Assembly (NCBI RefSeq): GCF_001513745.1
Contig: NZ_CP013382.1
Location: forward strand, 1,178,001 to 1,242,000
Length of the DNA: 64,000 nucleotides
Direction of reading: 5' to 3'
DNA from: Burkholderia humptydooensis
GTDB lineage: Bacteria; Pseudomonadota; Gammaproteobacteria; Burkholderiales; Burkholderiaceae
Below are positions 41,318 to 49,154 of the stretch, one piece after another; position 1 is the first letter of the stretch; each line of letters opens with the position of its first letter. Under the pieces are notes generated by a model, which worked only from the letters and a program-made list of their open reading frames with translations, did not search any database and was not told where the DNA came from. A program made the position numbers and the translations under genes.

Positions 41318-41517
41318 TAAAATCATCCGAAGTTCGAGCTGTAAAAGGTAATCCGTGGCCAATCGAGATATAAAAACATTTATTCATTCGTTTTCGTTGG
41401 CAATCGGAGGAAATGATCAGGAGACAGTGATGTCGAGGCATCTCCGAATGGGGTCGTCCGCTCGGGCGGATGCGGATTCGGGTCGATGACATCGCTACCA
41501 GCGTAAAGGCCACCCCA

Positions 41518-41703
41518 ATGCAAGCCATATCAGAACAGCAGGCCCGTGCGATCCGCGGCGGAGGCTCCGCGTACGCCAACTCGGCCGCCTACACGGTTTC
41601 CCTTGCGAATCAGTCGATCGGTCCCGTCGTCAACGGGCTCCTGACCGAGTACCAGGCCCAGGCCGTCAACCAGTTCAAGATGGCGCTCGGCTCCGGCAAC
41701 TGA
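41518..41703 (+). CDS. Double-glycine leader peptide precursor 2 (bacteriocin-like)
   Basis: A 61-residue precursor. The start at 41518 is chosen because it gives a 16-residue leader (MQAISEQQARAIRGGG), the same length as precursor 1, with the shared pattern (T/S)-x-x-QAR-x-(V/I)-x-GGG. An in-frame ATG at 41470 would lengthen it by 16 residues. The ribosome site (AAAGG) is weaker than for precursor 1. The mature part, about 45 residues, is rich in Ala, Asn, Gln, Ser and Tyr, without cysteine. The C39 exporter gene starts about 135 bases downstream. It is probably the second half of a two-peptide product or an independent cargo. Confidence 0.7.
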   Translation: MQAISEQQARAIRGGGSAYANSAAYTVSLANQSIGPVVNGLLTEYQAQAVNQFKMALGSGN

Positions 41704-41838
41704 CGCCGGTTTCGCGCATCGTCTCCCGTCGCGTTCCGCACAGGCGGGGCGCGCGTTCACGCCGCGCTCGCGCGCAGGCCTCGGGCCAGATCGCGCCGCG
41801 CGCGGGCCGGCATTGTCGTGTCCAGCGATTCGCAAGCT

Positions 41839-43962
41839 ATGTGGTTCAATACAAATAAAGTCAGGCCCATTCTTCAGGACGAGGTGACCGAGTGCGGTCT
41901 CGCGTGCCTTGCGATGATCGCGACCTGGCACGGCCGCGACACCACGTTGCGCACGCTGCGCAACCGGTATCCGGTCAGGATCGATTCCGGGCTGTCGTTC
42001 TTCGATCTGATGGAAATTGCGAACGACCTCGGGATGCGCGCGCGCGGGCTCCAGTTCGAAGCGAACGAGATCGACGCGCTGAAGCTACCCTGCATCCTGC
42101 ACTGGGGGATGAACCACTACGTCGTGCTGACGAAGGTCTGCTACGGCAGCGTGCACATCGTCGATCCGGCGCTCGGCGAGACGAGGCTGCCGCTCGCGCA
42201 GGCGCTCACGCAGATCACGGGCTACGCGCTCGAGCTCAATCCGGACATCGGCTTCAGGCATGTCGGCACGTCGGACAGGATCCGTCTGAGCGACTATCTG
42301 GTCGGCTTGACGGGCATCCGCAAGAGCATCCTGCTCGGCGTCGCGGGCGGCATCGCCGCGCAGTTGCTGCTGCTGCTCGGGCCGTCATACGTGCAACTGA
42401 CGATCGACGAGGCGCTGAAGAAGACCGACGTCGACATCCTGTACCTGCTGACGATCCTGTTCGGCATCGTGTTCCTGTTCGACACGCTGTATGCGAACCT
42501 CGTCGGCAACATCAAGAGCTACCTGCGCAACATCGTGTCGCAGCAGTTGTCGTCGAACATGGTCGGGCATCTCGCGCGGCTGCCGATCGGCTATTACCTG
42601 TTCCACAACACGGGCGATTCGATCTCGCGCGTGTCGTCGGTGTCGGAAATCGGCCGCTTTCTCGTCGACGGGCTGATCGGCGGGCTGCTCAATATCTTCA
42701 CGTGCGTCGTCACGCTCGTGCTGATGCTGTACTACAGCCCGGTGCTCGCCGGCATCAGCCTCGCGGGGATGGTGCTGTTCGCGCTGTCGCGGCTCGCGAT
42801 CCAGCCGCAACTGCAGGATGCGATGTCGCAGATCCTCACGCGCGGCGCCGAGGCCGACGCGCTCCTCATCGAGAACATCCGCTCCGCGCATTCGATCAAG
42901 CTGCTGTCGTCGGAGACGGCGCGCAGCAGCCTGTGGGTGAACGCGTTCACGCAGAAGCTGCAGGCGGTGCGCCAGCAGGAGCGGCTGCAACTGCTGTTCG
43001 ACGCGATCTCGAAGGGCATCGTCCACGTCGAGCAGCTCGTGATCGTCACGTACGGCGCGTGGCTCGTGATGCACGGCCAGAGCACGATCGGCATCATCTA
43101 CGCATTCATCCAATACAAGAACCTGTTCGCCGACAAGTTCGTCGATTCGATCCAGCTCTACGTGCGGCGCAAGGTGCTGCAGGTTCACATGGACCGCGTC
43201 GCCGACGTGCTGCAGACCGAGACCGAGGAGCCCGCGCCCGACGCGCCGGTGCGCTCGATCGAGCATTTCGACGGCTCGCTGTCGATCCGTGCGCTGACGT
43301 ACACACCGAAGGGCGGCCGCCGTGCGATTCTCGAAGACGTGAATCTCGACGTGCCGGCCGGCGCGAAGATCGCGATCGTCGGCCGCACCGGCAGCGGCAA
43401 GACGACGCTGCTGAACCTGATCTGCGGGCTGTACCAGCCGGCGCCCGGCTCGCTGTTCGTCGGCGGCGTCGATTTGTCCGAGGTGAACCTGAGACTCTAC
43501 CGGAAGCACGTCGCGGCGGTCACGCAGTCGGATCAACTGTTCCGCGGCACGATCCGCGACAACATCACGAACTTCGCGCCCGCGCCGCGCCTGGGCGCGA
43601 TGCACGAGGCCGCGCGCCTCGCGTGCATCGATCGCGACATCGACGTGCTCGACAACCGCTACGACACGCCGCTCGGCGACACGCAGAAATTCCTGTCGGC
43701 GGGCCAGATGCAGCGGCTGCTGATCGCGCGCGCGCTGTATTGCGAGCCGCGCCTGCTGATCCTCGACGAGTTCTCGTCGAACCTCGACCAGGCGACGACG
43801 CACGAAATCTGCCGCAACGTGCTGACGCTGCCGTGCACGATCGTGCTCGTCACGCACGATGCGTCGATCCTGTCGATGGTCGAGCGCATCTACGAAATGC
43901 GCGATGGCCGCCTGGCCGACATCACGCCCGCGCGGCAGCCGGAGCTGGAGGTGCAGAAATGA
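41839..43962 (+). CDS. C39-peptidase ABC exporter (peptide maturation and secretion)
   Basis: About 707 residues from the ATG at 41839; a GTG at 41818 is an alternative, and neither has a clear ribosome site. An N-terminal C39 peptidase domain has Cys19 (VTECGLACLAM), His93 (NHYVVL) and Asp109 (VDPA), so leader cleavage should be active. A six-helix membrane domain (about 160-435) is followed by the ATPase: GRTGSGKTT from residue 515, signature LSAGQ at 619-623 (Ala in place of the usual Gly), LLILDEFSSNLD and the LVTHD switch. It would remove the double-glycine leaders of the two upstream peptides and export them. Its stop overlaps the next start (ATGA). Confidence 0.92.
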   Translation: MWFNTNKVRPILQDEVTECGLACLAMIATWHGRDTTLRTLRNRYPVRIDSGLSFFDLMEIANDLGMRARGLQFEANEIDALKLPCILHWGMNHYVVLTKVCYGSVHIVDPALGETRLPLAQALTQITGYALELNPDIGFRHVGTSDRIRLSDYLVGLTGIRKSILLGVAGGIAAQLLLLLGPSYVQLTIDEALKKTDVDILYLLTILFGIVFLFDTLYANLVGNIKSYLRNIVSQQLSSNMVGHLARLPIGYYLFHNTGDSISRVSSVSEIGRFLVDGLIGGLLNIFTCVVTLVLMLYYSPVLAGISLAGMVLFALSRLAIQPQLQDAMSQILTRGAEADALLIENIRSAHSIKLLSSETARSSLWVNAFTQKLQAVRQQERLQLLFDAISKGIVHVEQLVIVTYGAWLVMHGQSTIGIIYAFIQYKNLFADKFVDSIQLYVRRKVLQVHMDRVADVLQTETEEPAPDAPVRSIEHFDGSLSIRALTYTPKGGRRAILEDVNLDVPAGAKIAIVGRTGSGKTTLLNLICGLYQPAPGSLFVGGVDLSEVNLRLYRKHVAAVTQSDQLFRGTIRDNITNFAPAPRLGAMHEAARLACIDRDIDVLDNRYDTPLGDTQKFLSAGQMQRLLIARALYCEPRLLILDEFSSNLDQATTHEICRNVLTLPCTIVLVTHDASILSMVERIYEMRDGRLADITPARQPELEVQK

Positions 43963-44981
43963 CGCTGATGCGGCTTTTTCTCTTCAATGCATTCTCGTAC
44001 TGCTTTTTCGTGCGGCGGGTGGTCAAGCGGGTCGCGCTCGGCCGCTCGCCCGAGCGCGGGCTCGGCATGATGCGCTGGTGCGCGGGCGTGTGCCTGCGCC
44101 TGTTTCCGTCGATCCGCGGCTCGATCGAGATGTCGGTACGGCACATGCTGAGCGCGCACCTGAACGACGATCCCGCGCGCATTCGCGGCGTCGCCGACGG
44201 CATCGTGCGCGAGCTGTTCGAGGCCGAGGTCGCGGGGCTGATGCTGCGCTCGCACAGCATCGCGTCGATGAAGGCGCTGATCGACCGGATGGCATGCGAG
44301 GGCGAACCCGTGCTGCGCGCGGCGCTCGCGCGAGGCGGCCCGCTGATGCTCGCGGGGCTGCACTTCGGCAATCTGATGCTGTTCGTGTCGAAGCTGCGGC
44401 TGATGATTCCCGGCGACCGCAAGATGATGATCGTGATGCACAAGGACGCGCCGGGCGCGTTCTTCGACGACGCGCAGCGCCTCGTCGAAGAATACGGCGC
44501 GGGCAAGATCGAGCTGATCGACATCGAGCAGCGCGTGCATCTGCGCCGGCTCGTCACGGGCTTGCGCAAGGAGGCGCCCGTGTTCCTGCTGTTCTCCGAC
44601 TTGCACGGCCGCTTCGGCAAGACCAACGCGTGCCGGCTCGGCGGCCGCTGGGTGCGGCTCGCGGGCGGCGGCGTGAAGCTCGCGGTCGAGCACGACATTC
44701 CGGTGCTCGTGTCGTACGCGACGGGCGTGCCGTTTCGCGACGCGTGCAAAGTGCATTTCGTCGCGCTCGACGCGCGGCCCGCGTCGCGGATGCTCGGCGT
44801 CGCCGACGACGCGTCGCGCGTCGCGGCCACCCACCAGCGGATTGCCGACAAGCTCGAGGAAGCGCTCGTGAAGCAGCCCGAGCAATGGCACTTCTGGGAG
44901 CACTTCACGCCGTACCTGATGCCATCCCCGTTGCTCGAGCAGAATGCGCGCGCCGCCGCGCGGACGCTGCGCAGCGCCTGA
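43959..44981 (+). CDS. LpxL/HtrB-like acyltransferase-fold protein in exporter operon
   Basis: A 340-residue protein translationally coupled to the exporter, with GGAGG upstream. It resembles the lysophospholipid/lipid A acyltransferase group: an N-terminal hydrophobic region, a LMLAGLHFGNLML block, a LFSDLHGRFGKTN block and LAVEHDIPVLVSYATG. In LpxL the first block is H-x4-(D/E); here His135 is followed four residues on by Met140, so the acidic partner is missing. It may be inactive, use another residue, or have been adapted as a binding protein. Position between exporter and adaptor suggests a role with the peptides, such as acyl modification or self-protection. Confidence 0.75.
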   Translation: MTLMRLFLFNAFSYCFFVRRVVKRVALGRSPERGLGMMRWCAGVCLRLFPSIRGSIEMSVRHMLSAHLNDDPARIRGVADGIVRELFEAEVAGLMLRSHSIASMKALIDRMACEGEPVLRAALARGGPLMLAGLHFGNLMLFVSKLRLMIPGDRKMMIVMHKDAPGAFFDDAQRLVEEYGAGKIELIDIEQRVHLRRLVTGLRKEAPVFLLFSDLHGRFGKTNACRLGGRWVRLAGGGVKLAVEHDIPVLVSYATGVPFRDACKVHFVALDARPASRMLGVADDASRVAATHQRIADKLEEALVKQPEQWHFWEHFTPYLMPSPLLEQNARAAARTLRSA

Positions 44982-44993
44982 CGAGTTTCGCCC

Positions 44994-46289
44994 ATGCCTA
45001 TCTGGATGACCGCTCTGAGAGAGCAGAAGACGCCGCGCAAGCTCGCGCGCGGCACGACGTTCGGCACCGTGATCAACGGCGTCGTCGACGTGCCGATTTC
45101 GATGCGCTTTTTCTGCTATCTGTCGATCGCGATGTTCGCGATGTTCATCGTCGCGCTCGTGCGCCTCACGTATGCGAACACCGAGAACGTGATGGGGGTG
45201 CTCACGCCGCGCTCTGGGCTGATCGGCGTCGGCGCGCCGCCCGGATGGGCGGTGCGCGAGGTGTTCGTCGCGAAGGATCAGCACGTGAAGGCCGGGCAGA
45301 AGCTGTTGAGCGTCACGCGCGACACGAGCTTCGTGTTGCAGGCGAATAACGTGCAGGGGATGCGCGAATCGATCAAGCGGCAGCGCGTCGAGGTCGGTCA
45401 GCAGATCGACGCGGCGAAGCTCGAGTACCAGTCGACGATCCAGCAGATCAATCAGCAGATCGCGGCGTTCGAGCAAAGCCGCGGGCTCATCGACAAGCAG
45501 CTCCAGGACCAGAAGCGGATCGTCTCCGAATACCAGGAGCGGCGCGACCGCGTGAAGCAGTTGCTCAACGAGCAGGTCGTCACGCTCGAGCAGTACAACC
45601 AGGTCAACACGCAATACCTGCAGGCGAGCCAGGCGTATCAGGACCTGATGCTGCGCCGGGCCGACCTCGTGAAGAACGCGATGAAGCTGCGCGGCGATCT
45701 GGAAACCGTGCAGAGCAAGTACGACGGTTCGAACGCCGAGCTGAAGATCAAGCAGGAAGAGCTGAACTCGAAGGAATACAACATCGACGAGAGCGTGAAC
45801 CAGGCGCTCTACGCGCCCGCCGACGGCCAGATCGTGCGGCTCGACGTCGTGCAGGGCAGCGTGATCGATCCGCCCGGCACGCGCGTCGTCGAGATCCTGC
45901 CCGCGAAGGCGGACGGGCTCATCGCCGAGCTGTACATCCCGTCGTCGAAGGCCGGCTTCGTCAAGCCGGGCCAGGAAGTGAAGCTCGCCTACGGCAGCTA
46001 TCCGGTCGAGAAGTTCGGCACCTATCGCGGCAAGCTGCTGTCGGTGTCGCCCGTCGCGTTCACCGCGAAGGAGCTGAATCTGCCGGCCGACAACGGCGCG
46101 CCGCAGACCTACTTCAAGAGCTGGGTCGAGCTTGCCGAGCGCAGGCCCGCGTTCGAAGGCAAGGCGCTCGCGCTGAAGGCCGGCATGACGCTCAGGGCGG
46201 ACATCGTGCTCGAGAAGCGCACGTTGCTCGAATGGCTGTTCGAACCGTTGTATCGGATCCGGCAGCGGATGTTCGGTACGCCCGCGTGA
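44994..46289 (+). CDS. HlyD-family periplasmic adaptor for type I secretion
   Basis: A 431-residue membrane fusion protein. One helix at about 38-58 anchors it in the inner membrane. A lipoyl-like half motif (about 75-110), a long coiled coil (about 118-250) with many Gln and Glu residues, the second lipoyl half with APADGQIVRLDVVQGSV, and a beta-barrel follow in the usual order. It begins 12 bases after the acyltransferase-like gene. It should bridge the C39 exporter and the divergent TolC-type channel. Confidence 0.9.
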   Translation: MPIWMTALREQKTPRKLARGTTFGTVINGVVDVPISMRFFCYLSIAMFAMFIVALVRLTYANTENVMGVLTPRSGLIGVGAPPGWAVREVFVAKDQHVKAGQKLLSVTRDTSFVLQANNVQGMRESIKRQRVEVGQQIDAAKLEYQSTIQQINQQIAAFEQSRGLIDKQLQDQKRIVSEYQERRDRVKQLLNEQVVTLEQYNQVNTQYLQASQAYQDLMLRRADLVKNAMKLRGDLETVQSKYDGSNAELKIKQEELNSKEYNIDESVNQALYAPADGQIVRLDVVQGSVIDPPGTRVVEILPAKADGLIAELYIPSSKAGFVKPGQEVKLAYGSYPVEKFGTYRGKLLSVSPVAFTAKELNLPADNGAPQTYFKSWVELAERRPAFEGKALALKAGMTLRADIVLEKRTLLEWLFEPLYRIRQRMFGTPA

Positions 46290-46302
46290 CGGCTGATGCG
46301 TA

Positions 46303-47868
46303 ATGGGTGACAAGCGGGGTGACAAGCATCGTCGACGGCGACGTGCGCGCCGCGGCTGGCGCGCTCCGGTGTCCTGCTGGCTCGGCGCGACGCTGCTCGC
46401 ATGCGCGTGGTCCGCGCACGGGCAGGACAGCGGCGCGGCGAGATGGCGCGACGGCGCGGACGGCATCGGCTTCTTTCCGGGCGGCGACGCGCCCGGATTC
46501 GACGCGAGCGCGTGGGGACCGGTGCCCGGCGACGCGCGCCGCCGGGCGGCGGACGCGGCGGCGGCCGATGCGGGGCGCGGCGCGGCGTCGAACGGTGGCG
46601 CGGCGCTGGACGGCGCGCCGGACGGGGCAGGCGTATCGGCGGCATCGAGCGCGTTCGCCTCGGACCCGAACGCGCCGCGCCCGCGCAAGCTCACCGAAGA
46701 GACGATCACGCTCGGCCAGCGCGCCGCTGCGGCCGCCGCCGCGCAGCGCGTGCGCGCCGAGGGCGACGACGGCATCGGCTTCGCCGACGCGCCCGGCGGG
46801 CCGCCAGCGGACGGCGCGGCGTCCGCCGACGCGTGCAACGGCGGCGGGTGCGCGTCCGGCGGCGGCGACGACGGCGGCGGCGACAGCGCCGCGCCGCGCC
46901 GCCCGCCCGCTGGCGCGGCGCCGCGCTTCATCGCCGGCGTGCGCTACGACCGGATGCCGTACGAGCTGCACCCGATCGATCCGGAGCGGCTGCCCGACTT
47001 GCCGGAGGCGCAGGGGCCGACGCTTCTCGAGCAGTTGCGGGGCGACGACAGCAACATGATCGGGATCGGCTGGCACTACGTGCTGTCGACCGGGCGCTCG
47101 ACGCCCGTGACGACGTCGACGGCGGCGCTCGGAATCGGCAGCTTCGTGAATCCGGGCTCCTCCGTGTCGATCAGCAACACGAACACGCCGGCGTTCACGT
47201 TCACGCATTTCTTCGGCGAGCACGTCGCGGCCGAGATCGTCGGCGGGATCCCGCCCGAGCTGACGATGCGCGGCCACGGCAGCATCGGGCTGCCGTTCGA
47301 CAAGATCTTCCCCGGCGTGCAGGGGCGGCTGCCGCTCATCGACCTCGGCAACGCGCAGAGCAATCCGCTCGGCACGACGCGCGCGTGGCTCGCGTCGACC
47401 GTGTTCAAGTATTACCTCGGCAAGCGCGAGGACCGGCTCCGGCCGTACGTCGGCCTCGGCATCAGCTACACGCGCTTCACGAACACGAACCTGAATCCGG
47501 TGTTCGCGCACAAGCTCGCGTCGCTCGGCGGCCTGCTGTCGGCGGGCATCTCGCTCGGCGATCTGCAATCGCTGCTCACCGATCCGGGCGCGTTTGATCG
47601 CCTGCTGCAGGCGGGCGCGAACCTGATCCTGCCGAACGGCGTGCGCGCGACGGCGAGCGTGAAGAGCGCGTGGACGCCCGTGTTCGTCGTCGGCGCGAAC
47701 TATCAGCTCACGCGCCAGTTGTCGCTGTCGACCTCGCTGTCGTACATTCCGCTGAAGGCGGCGATCACGGTCAACATCAACGATACGAAGCGGATTCTCG
47801 CGTCGAACACGACGACGCTCACCACGAACGTGCTGCTCTGCACATTGCTGCTCAATTACCGGTTCTGA
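46303..47868 (+). CDS. OmpW-family outer-membrane protein with long N-terminal extension
   Basis: A 521-residue protein starting 13 bases after the adaptor gene. A basic leader and hydrophobic stretch end near residue 40. Residues about 41-225 are low-complexity, rich in Gly, Ala, Asp and Arg, unlike any folded domain. The C-terminal 290 residues form an OmpW-type eight-stranded barrel (GIGWHYVLSTG near its start, YVGLGISYTRF, final Phe); OmpW proteins are usually near 210 residues. The barrel part also has an insertion (about 400-440). Its place at the end of the secretion operon suggests a role in export, surface display or immunity. Confidence 0.75.
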   Translation: MGDKRGDKHRRRRRARRGWRAPVSCWLGATLLACAWSAHGQDSGAARWRDGADGIGFFPGGDAPGFDASAWGPVPGDARRRAADAAAADAGRGAASNGGAALDGAPDGAGVSAASSAFASDPNAPRPRKLTEETITLGQRAAAAAAAQRVRAEGDDGIGFADAPGGPPADGAASADACNGGGCASGGGDDGGGDSAAPRRPPAGAAPRFIAGVRYDRMPYELHPIDPERLPDLPEAQGPTLLEQLRGDDSNMIGIGWHYVLSTGRSTPVTTSTAALGIGSFVNPGSSVSISNTNTPAFTFTHFFGEHVAAEIVGGIPPELTMRGHGSIGLPFDKIFPGVQGRLPLIDLGNAQSNPLGTTRAWLASTVFKYYLGKREDRLRPYVGLGISYTRFTNTNLNPVFAHKLASLGGLLSAGISLGDLQSLLTDPGAFDRLLQAGANLILPNGVRATASVKSAWTPVFVVGANYQLTRQLSLSTSLSYIPLKAAITVNINDTKRILASNTTTLTTNVLLCTLLLNYRF

Positions 47869-48003
47869 ACGGCGCGGCGCGCGCGGTTCCCCGCCTTTCG
47901 CGGGCAATCGCCGGGCGGCACCGGCGCGCAGTCATTCCCCCGACATCCGAGCCTGCGATAATGTCCACGGAACGCGTCTGCGACGCGCAGCAAGGAGGCC
48001 GAC

Positions 48004-48936
48004 ATGGACATGAGCGAGAAGGACACGCGGCGCGACACCGCGCCGTTGCACGAGCGGCAGCGCCGCTTCGAGGAGGATCTCGTCGACGCGTATGACGAAG
48101 AGCTCGAGATGGAGTTCGACGATCGCCGCTTCGACGACGAGTCGCTCTTTTCCGCCGAGCGCCGCGAAGCGCGCAAGCGCTACTTCCGCGAGCTGTTCCG
48201 CATGCAGGGCGAGCTCGTGAAGCTGCAGGACTGGGTCGTGAGCACGGGGCACCGGCTCATCGTGATCTTCGAGGGCCGCGACGCGGCGGGCAAGGGCGGC
48301 GCGATCAAGCGGATCACGCAGCGCCTGAATCCGCGCGTGTGCCGGGTCGCCGCGCTGCCCGCGCCGAGCAACCGCGAGCGCACGCAGTGGTACTTCCAGC
48401 GCTATGTCGCGCATCTGCCCGCGGGCGGCGAGATCGTGCTGTTCGACCGTAGCTGGTACAACCGCGCGGGCGTCGAGCGCGTGATGAACTTCTGCACCGA
48501 CGCGGAATACGAAGAGTTCTTCCGCTCGGTGCCCGAGTTCGAGAAGATGCTCGCGCGCAGCGGGATCCAGATCGTCAAATACTGGTTTTCGATCACCGAC
48601 GAAGAGCAGGAAGTCCGCTTCCAGAACCGCATCGAGGATCCGCTCAAGCAATGGAAGCTGAGCCCGATGGATCTCGAGAGCCGGCGCCGCTGGGAGGCGT
48701 ACACGGCGGCGAAGGAGGAGATGCTGATGCGCACGCACATTCCCGAGGCGCCGTGGTGGGTCGTGCAGGCGGTCGACAAGAAGCGCGCGCGGCTGAACTG
48801 CATCCACCATCTGCTGAGCCTCGTGCCTTACTACGAGATCGAGCGCGATTCGGTGTATCTGCCGCAGCGCGAGCATCACGACGACTACATCCGGCGCCCG
48901 GTGCCGGGAGAGATGATCGTGCCGGAGATTTACTGA
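48004..48936 (+). CDS. ppk2: Polyphosphate kinase 2 family protein
   Basis: A 310-residue PPK2. The phosphate-binding loop reads FEGRDAAGKGGAIKRI, the lid module has RVAALPAPSNRE and the catalytic region has FDRSWYNRAGVERVM, all family hallmarks. A single PPK2 domain of this length is usually class I; the enzyme uses polyphosphate to make GTP or ATP from the diphosphate. A strong AAGGAGG ribosome site lies just before the ATG. A GATAAT hexamer at 47957-47962 preceded by TGC is a candidate extended -10 promoter. Monocistronic. Confidence 0.92.
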   Translation: MDMSEKDTRRDTAPLHERQRRFEEDLVDAYDEELEMEFDDRRFDDESLFSAERREARKRYFRELFRMQGELVKLQDWVVSTGHRLIVIFEGRDAAGKGGAIKRITQRLNPRVCRVAALPAPSNRERTQWYFQRYVAHLPAGGEIVLFDRSWYNRAGVERVMNFCTDAEYEEFFRSVPEFEKMLARSGIQIVKYWFSITDEEQEVRFQNRIEDPLKQWKLSPMDLESRRRWEAYTAAKEEMLMRTHIPEAPWWVVQAVDKKRARLNCIHHLLSLVPYYEIERDSVYLPQREHHDDYIRRPVPGEMIVPEIY

Positions 48937-49001
48937 AGTCTTTTTCCGACGCACGCCGGGCGGGATTGACAAACCGCGCGTACTCCCGCAAGCTTGCGCA
49001 C

Positions 49002-49064
49002 ATGAATATCCACGGCTTCCGCATTGCGCACATTATTCGCACCATTCATCGAATGGTGGGTTAG
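49002..49064 (+). CDS. Isoleucine-rich leader peptide of ilvA
   Basis: A 20-codon reading frame, 91 bases before the ilvA start. It encodes MNIHGFRIAHIIRTIHRMVG, with five Ile codons (all ATT or ATC), two of them adjacent at 49032-49037. A TTGACA at 48966-48971 is a candidate -35 element; with normal spacing transcription would begin almost at the ATG, which has no ribosome site, so the peptide may be read from a nearly leaderless message. It overlaps the first hairpin of the attenuator at 49041-49114. Scarcity of charged tRNA-Ile would stall ribosomes here. Function is inferred from architecture. Confidence 0.65.
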   Translation: MNIHGFRIAHIIRTIHRMVG

Positions 49065-49114
49065 CGCGCATCCGAAAGCAGTCACAGCAACCCGCCCCGT
49101 GAGGCGGGTTTTTT
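49041..49114 (+). promoter_or_regulatory. Transcription attenuator upstream of ilvA
   Basis: Three competing helices can be drawn. The 1:2 helix pairs accattc (49041-49047) with gaatggt (49051-49057), perfect over 7 bp. The 2:3 antiterminator pairs ggtgggtt (49055-49062) with aacccgcc (49089-49096), 8 bp with one G-U. The 3:4 terminator pairs aacccgcc (49089-49096) with ggcgggtt (49103-49110), followed by T's. Stalling on the Ile codons would cover segment 1 and free 2 to pair with 3, allowing ilvA transcription. Confidence 0.75.
49089..49114 (+). terminator. Intrinsic terminator of the ilvA leader
   Basis: Stem aacccgcc/ggcgggtt (49089-49096 with 49103-49110), six-base loop ccgtga, then an unbroken run of T through 49114. 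It lies between the leader peptide and ilvA and is the only clear rho-independent terminator seen in the window. Confidence 0.85.
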
Positions 49115-49154
49115 GTTTTCGTCTCCCGGGCGGCCACTCCCAGGAGAGCCTGCC

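Noticed and set aside
43890..46931. A 1013-codon minus-strand frame opposite the exporter operon
   Set aside because: Low-complexity Arg/His/Asp translation antisense to well-supported acyltransferase-like, HlyD and OmpW genes.
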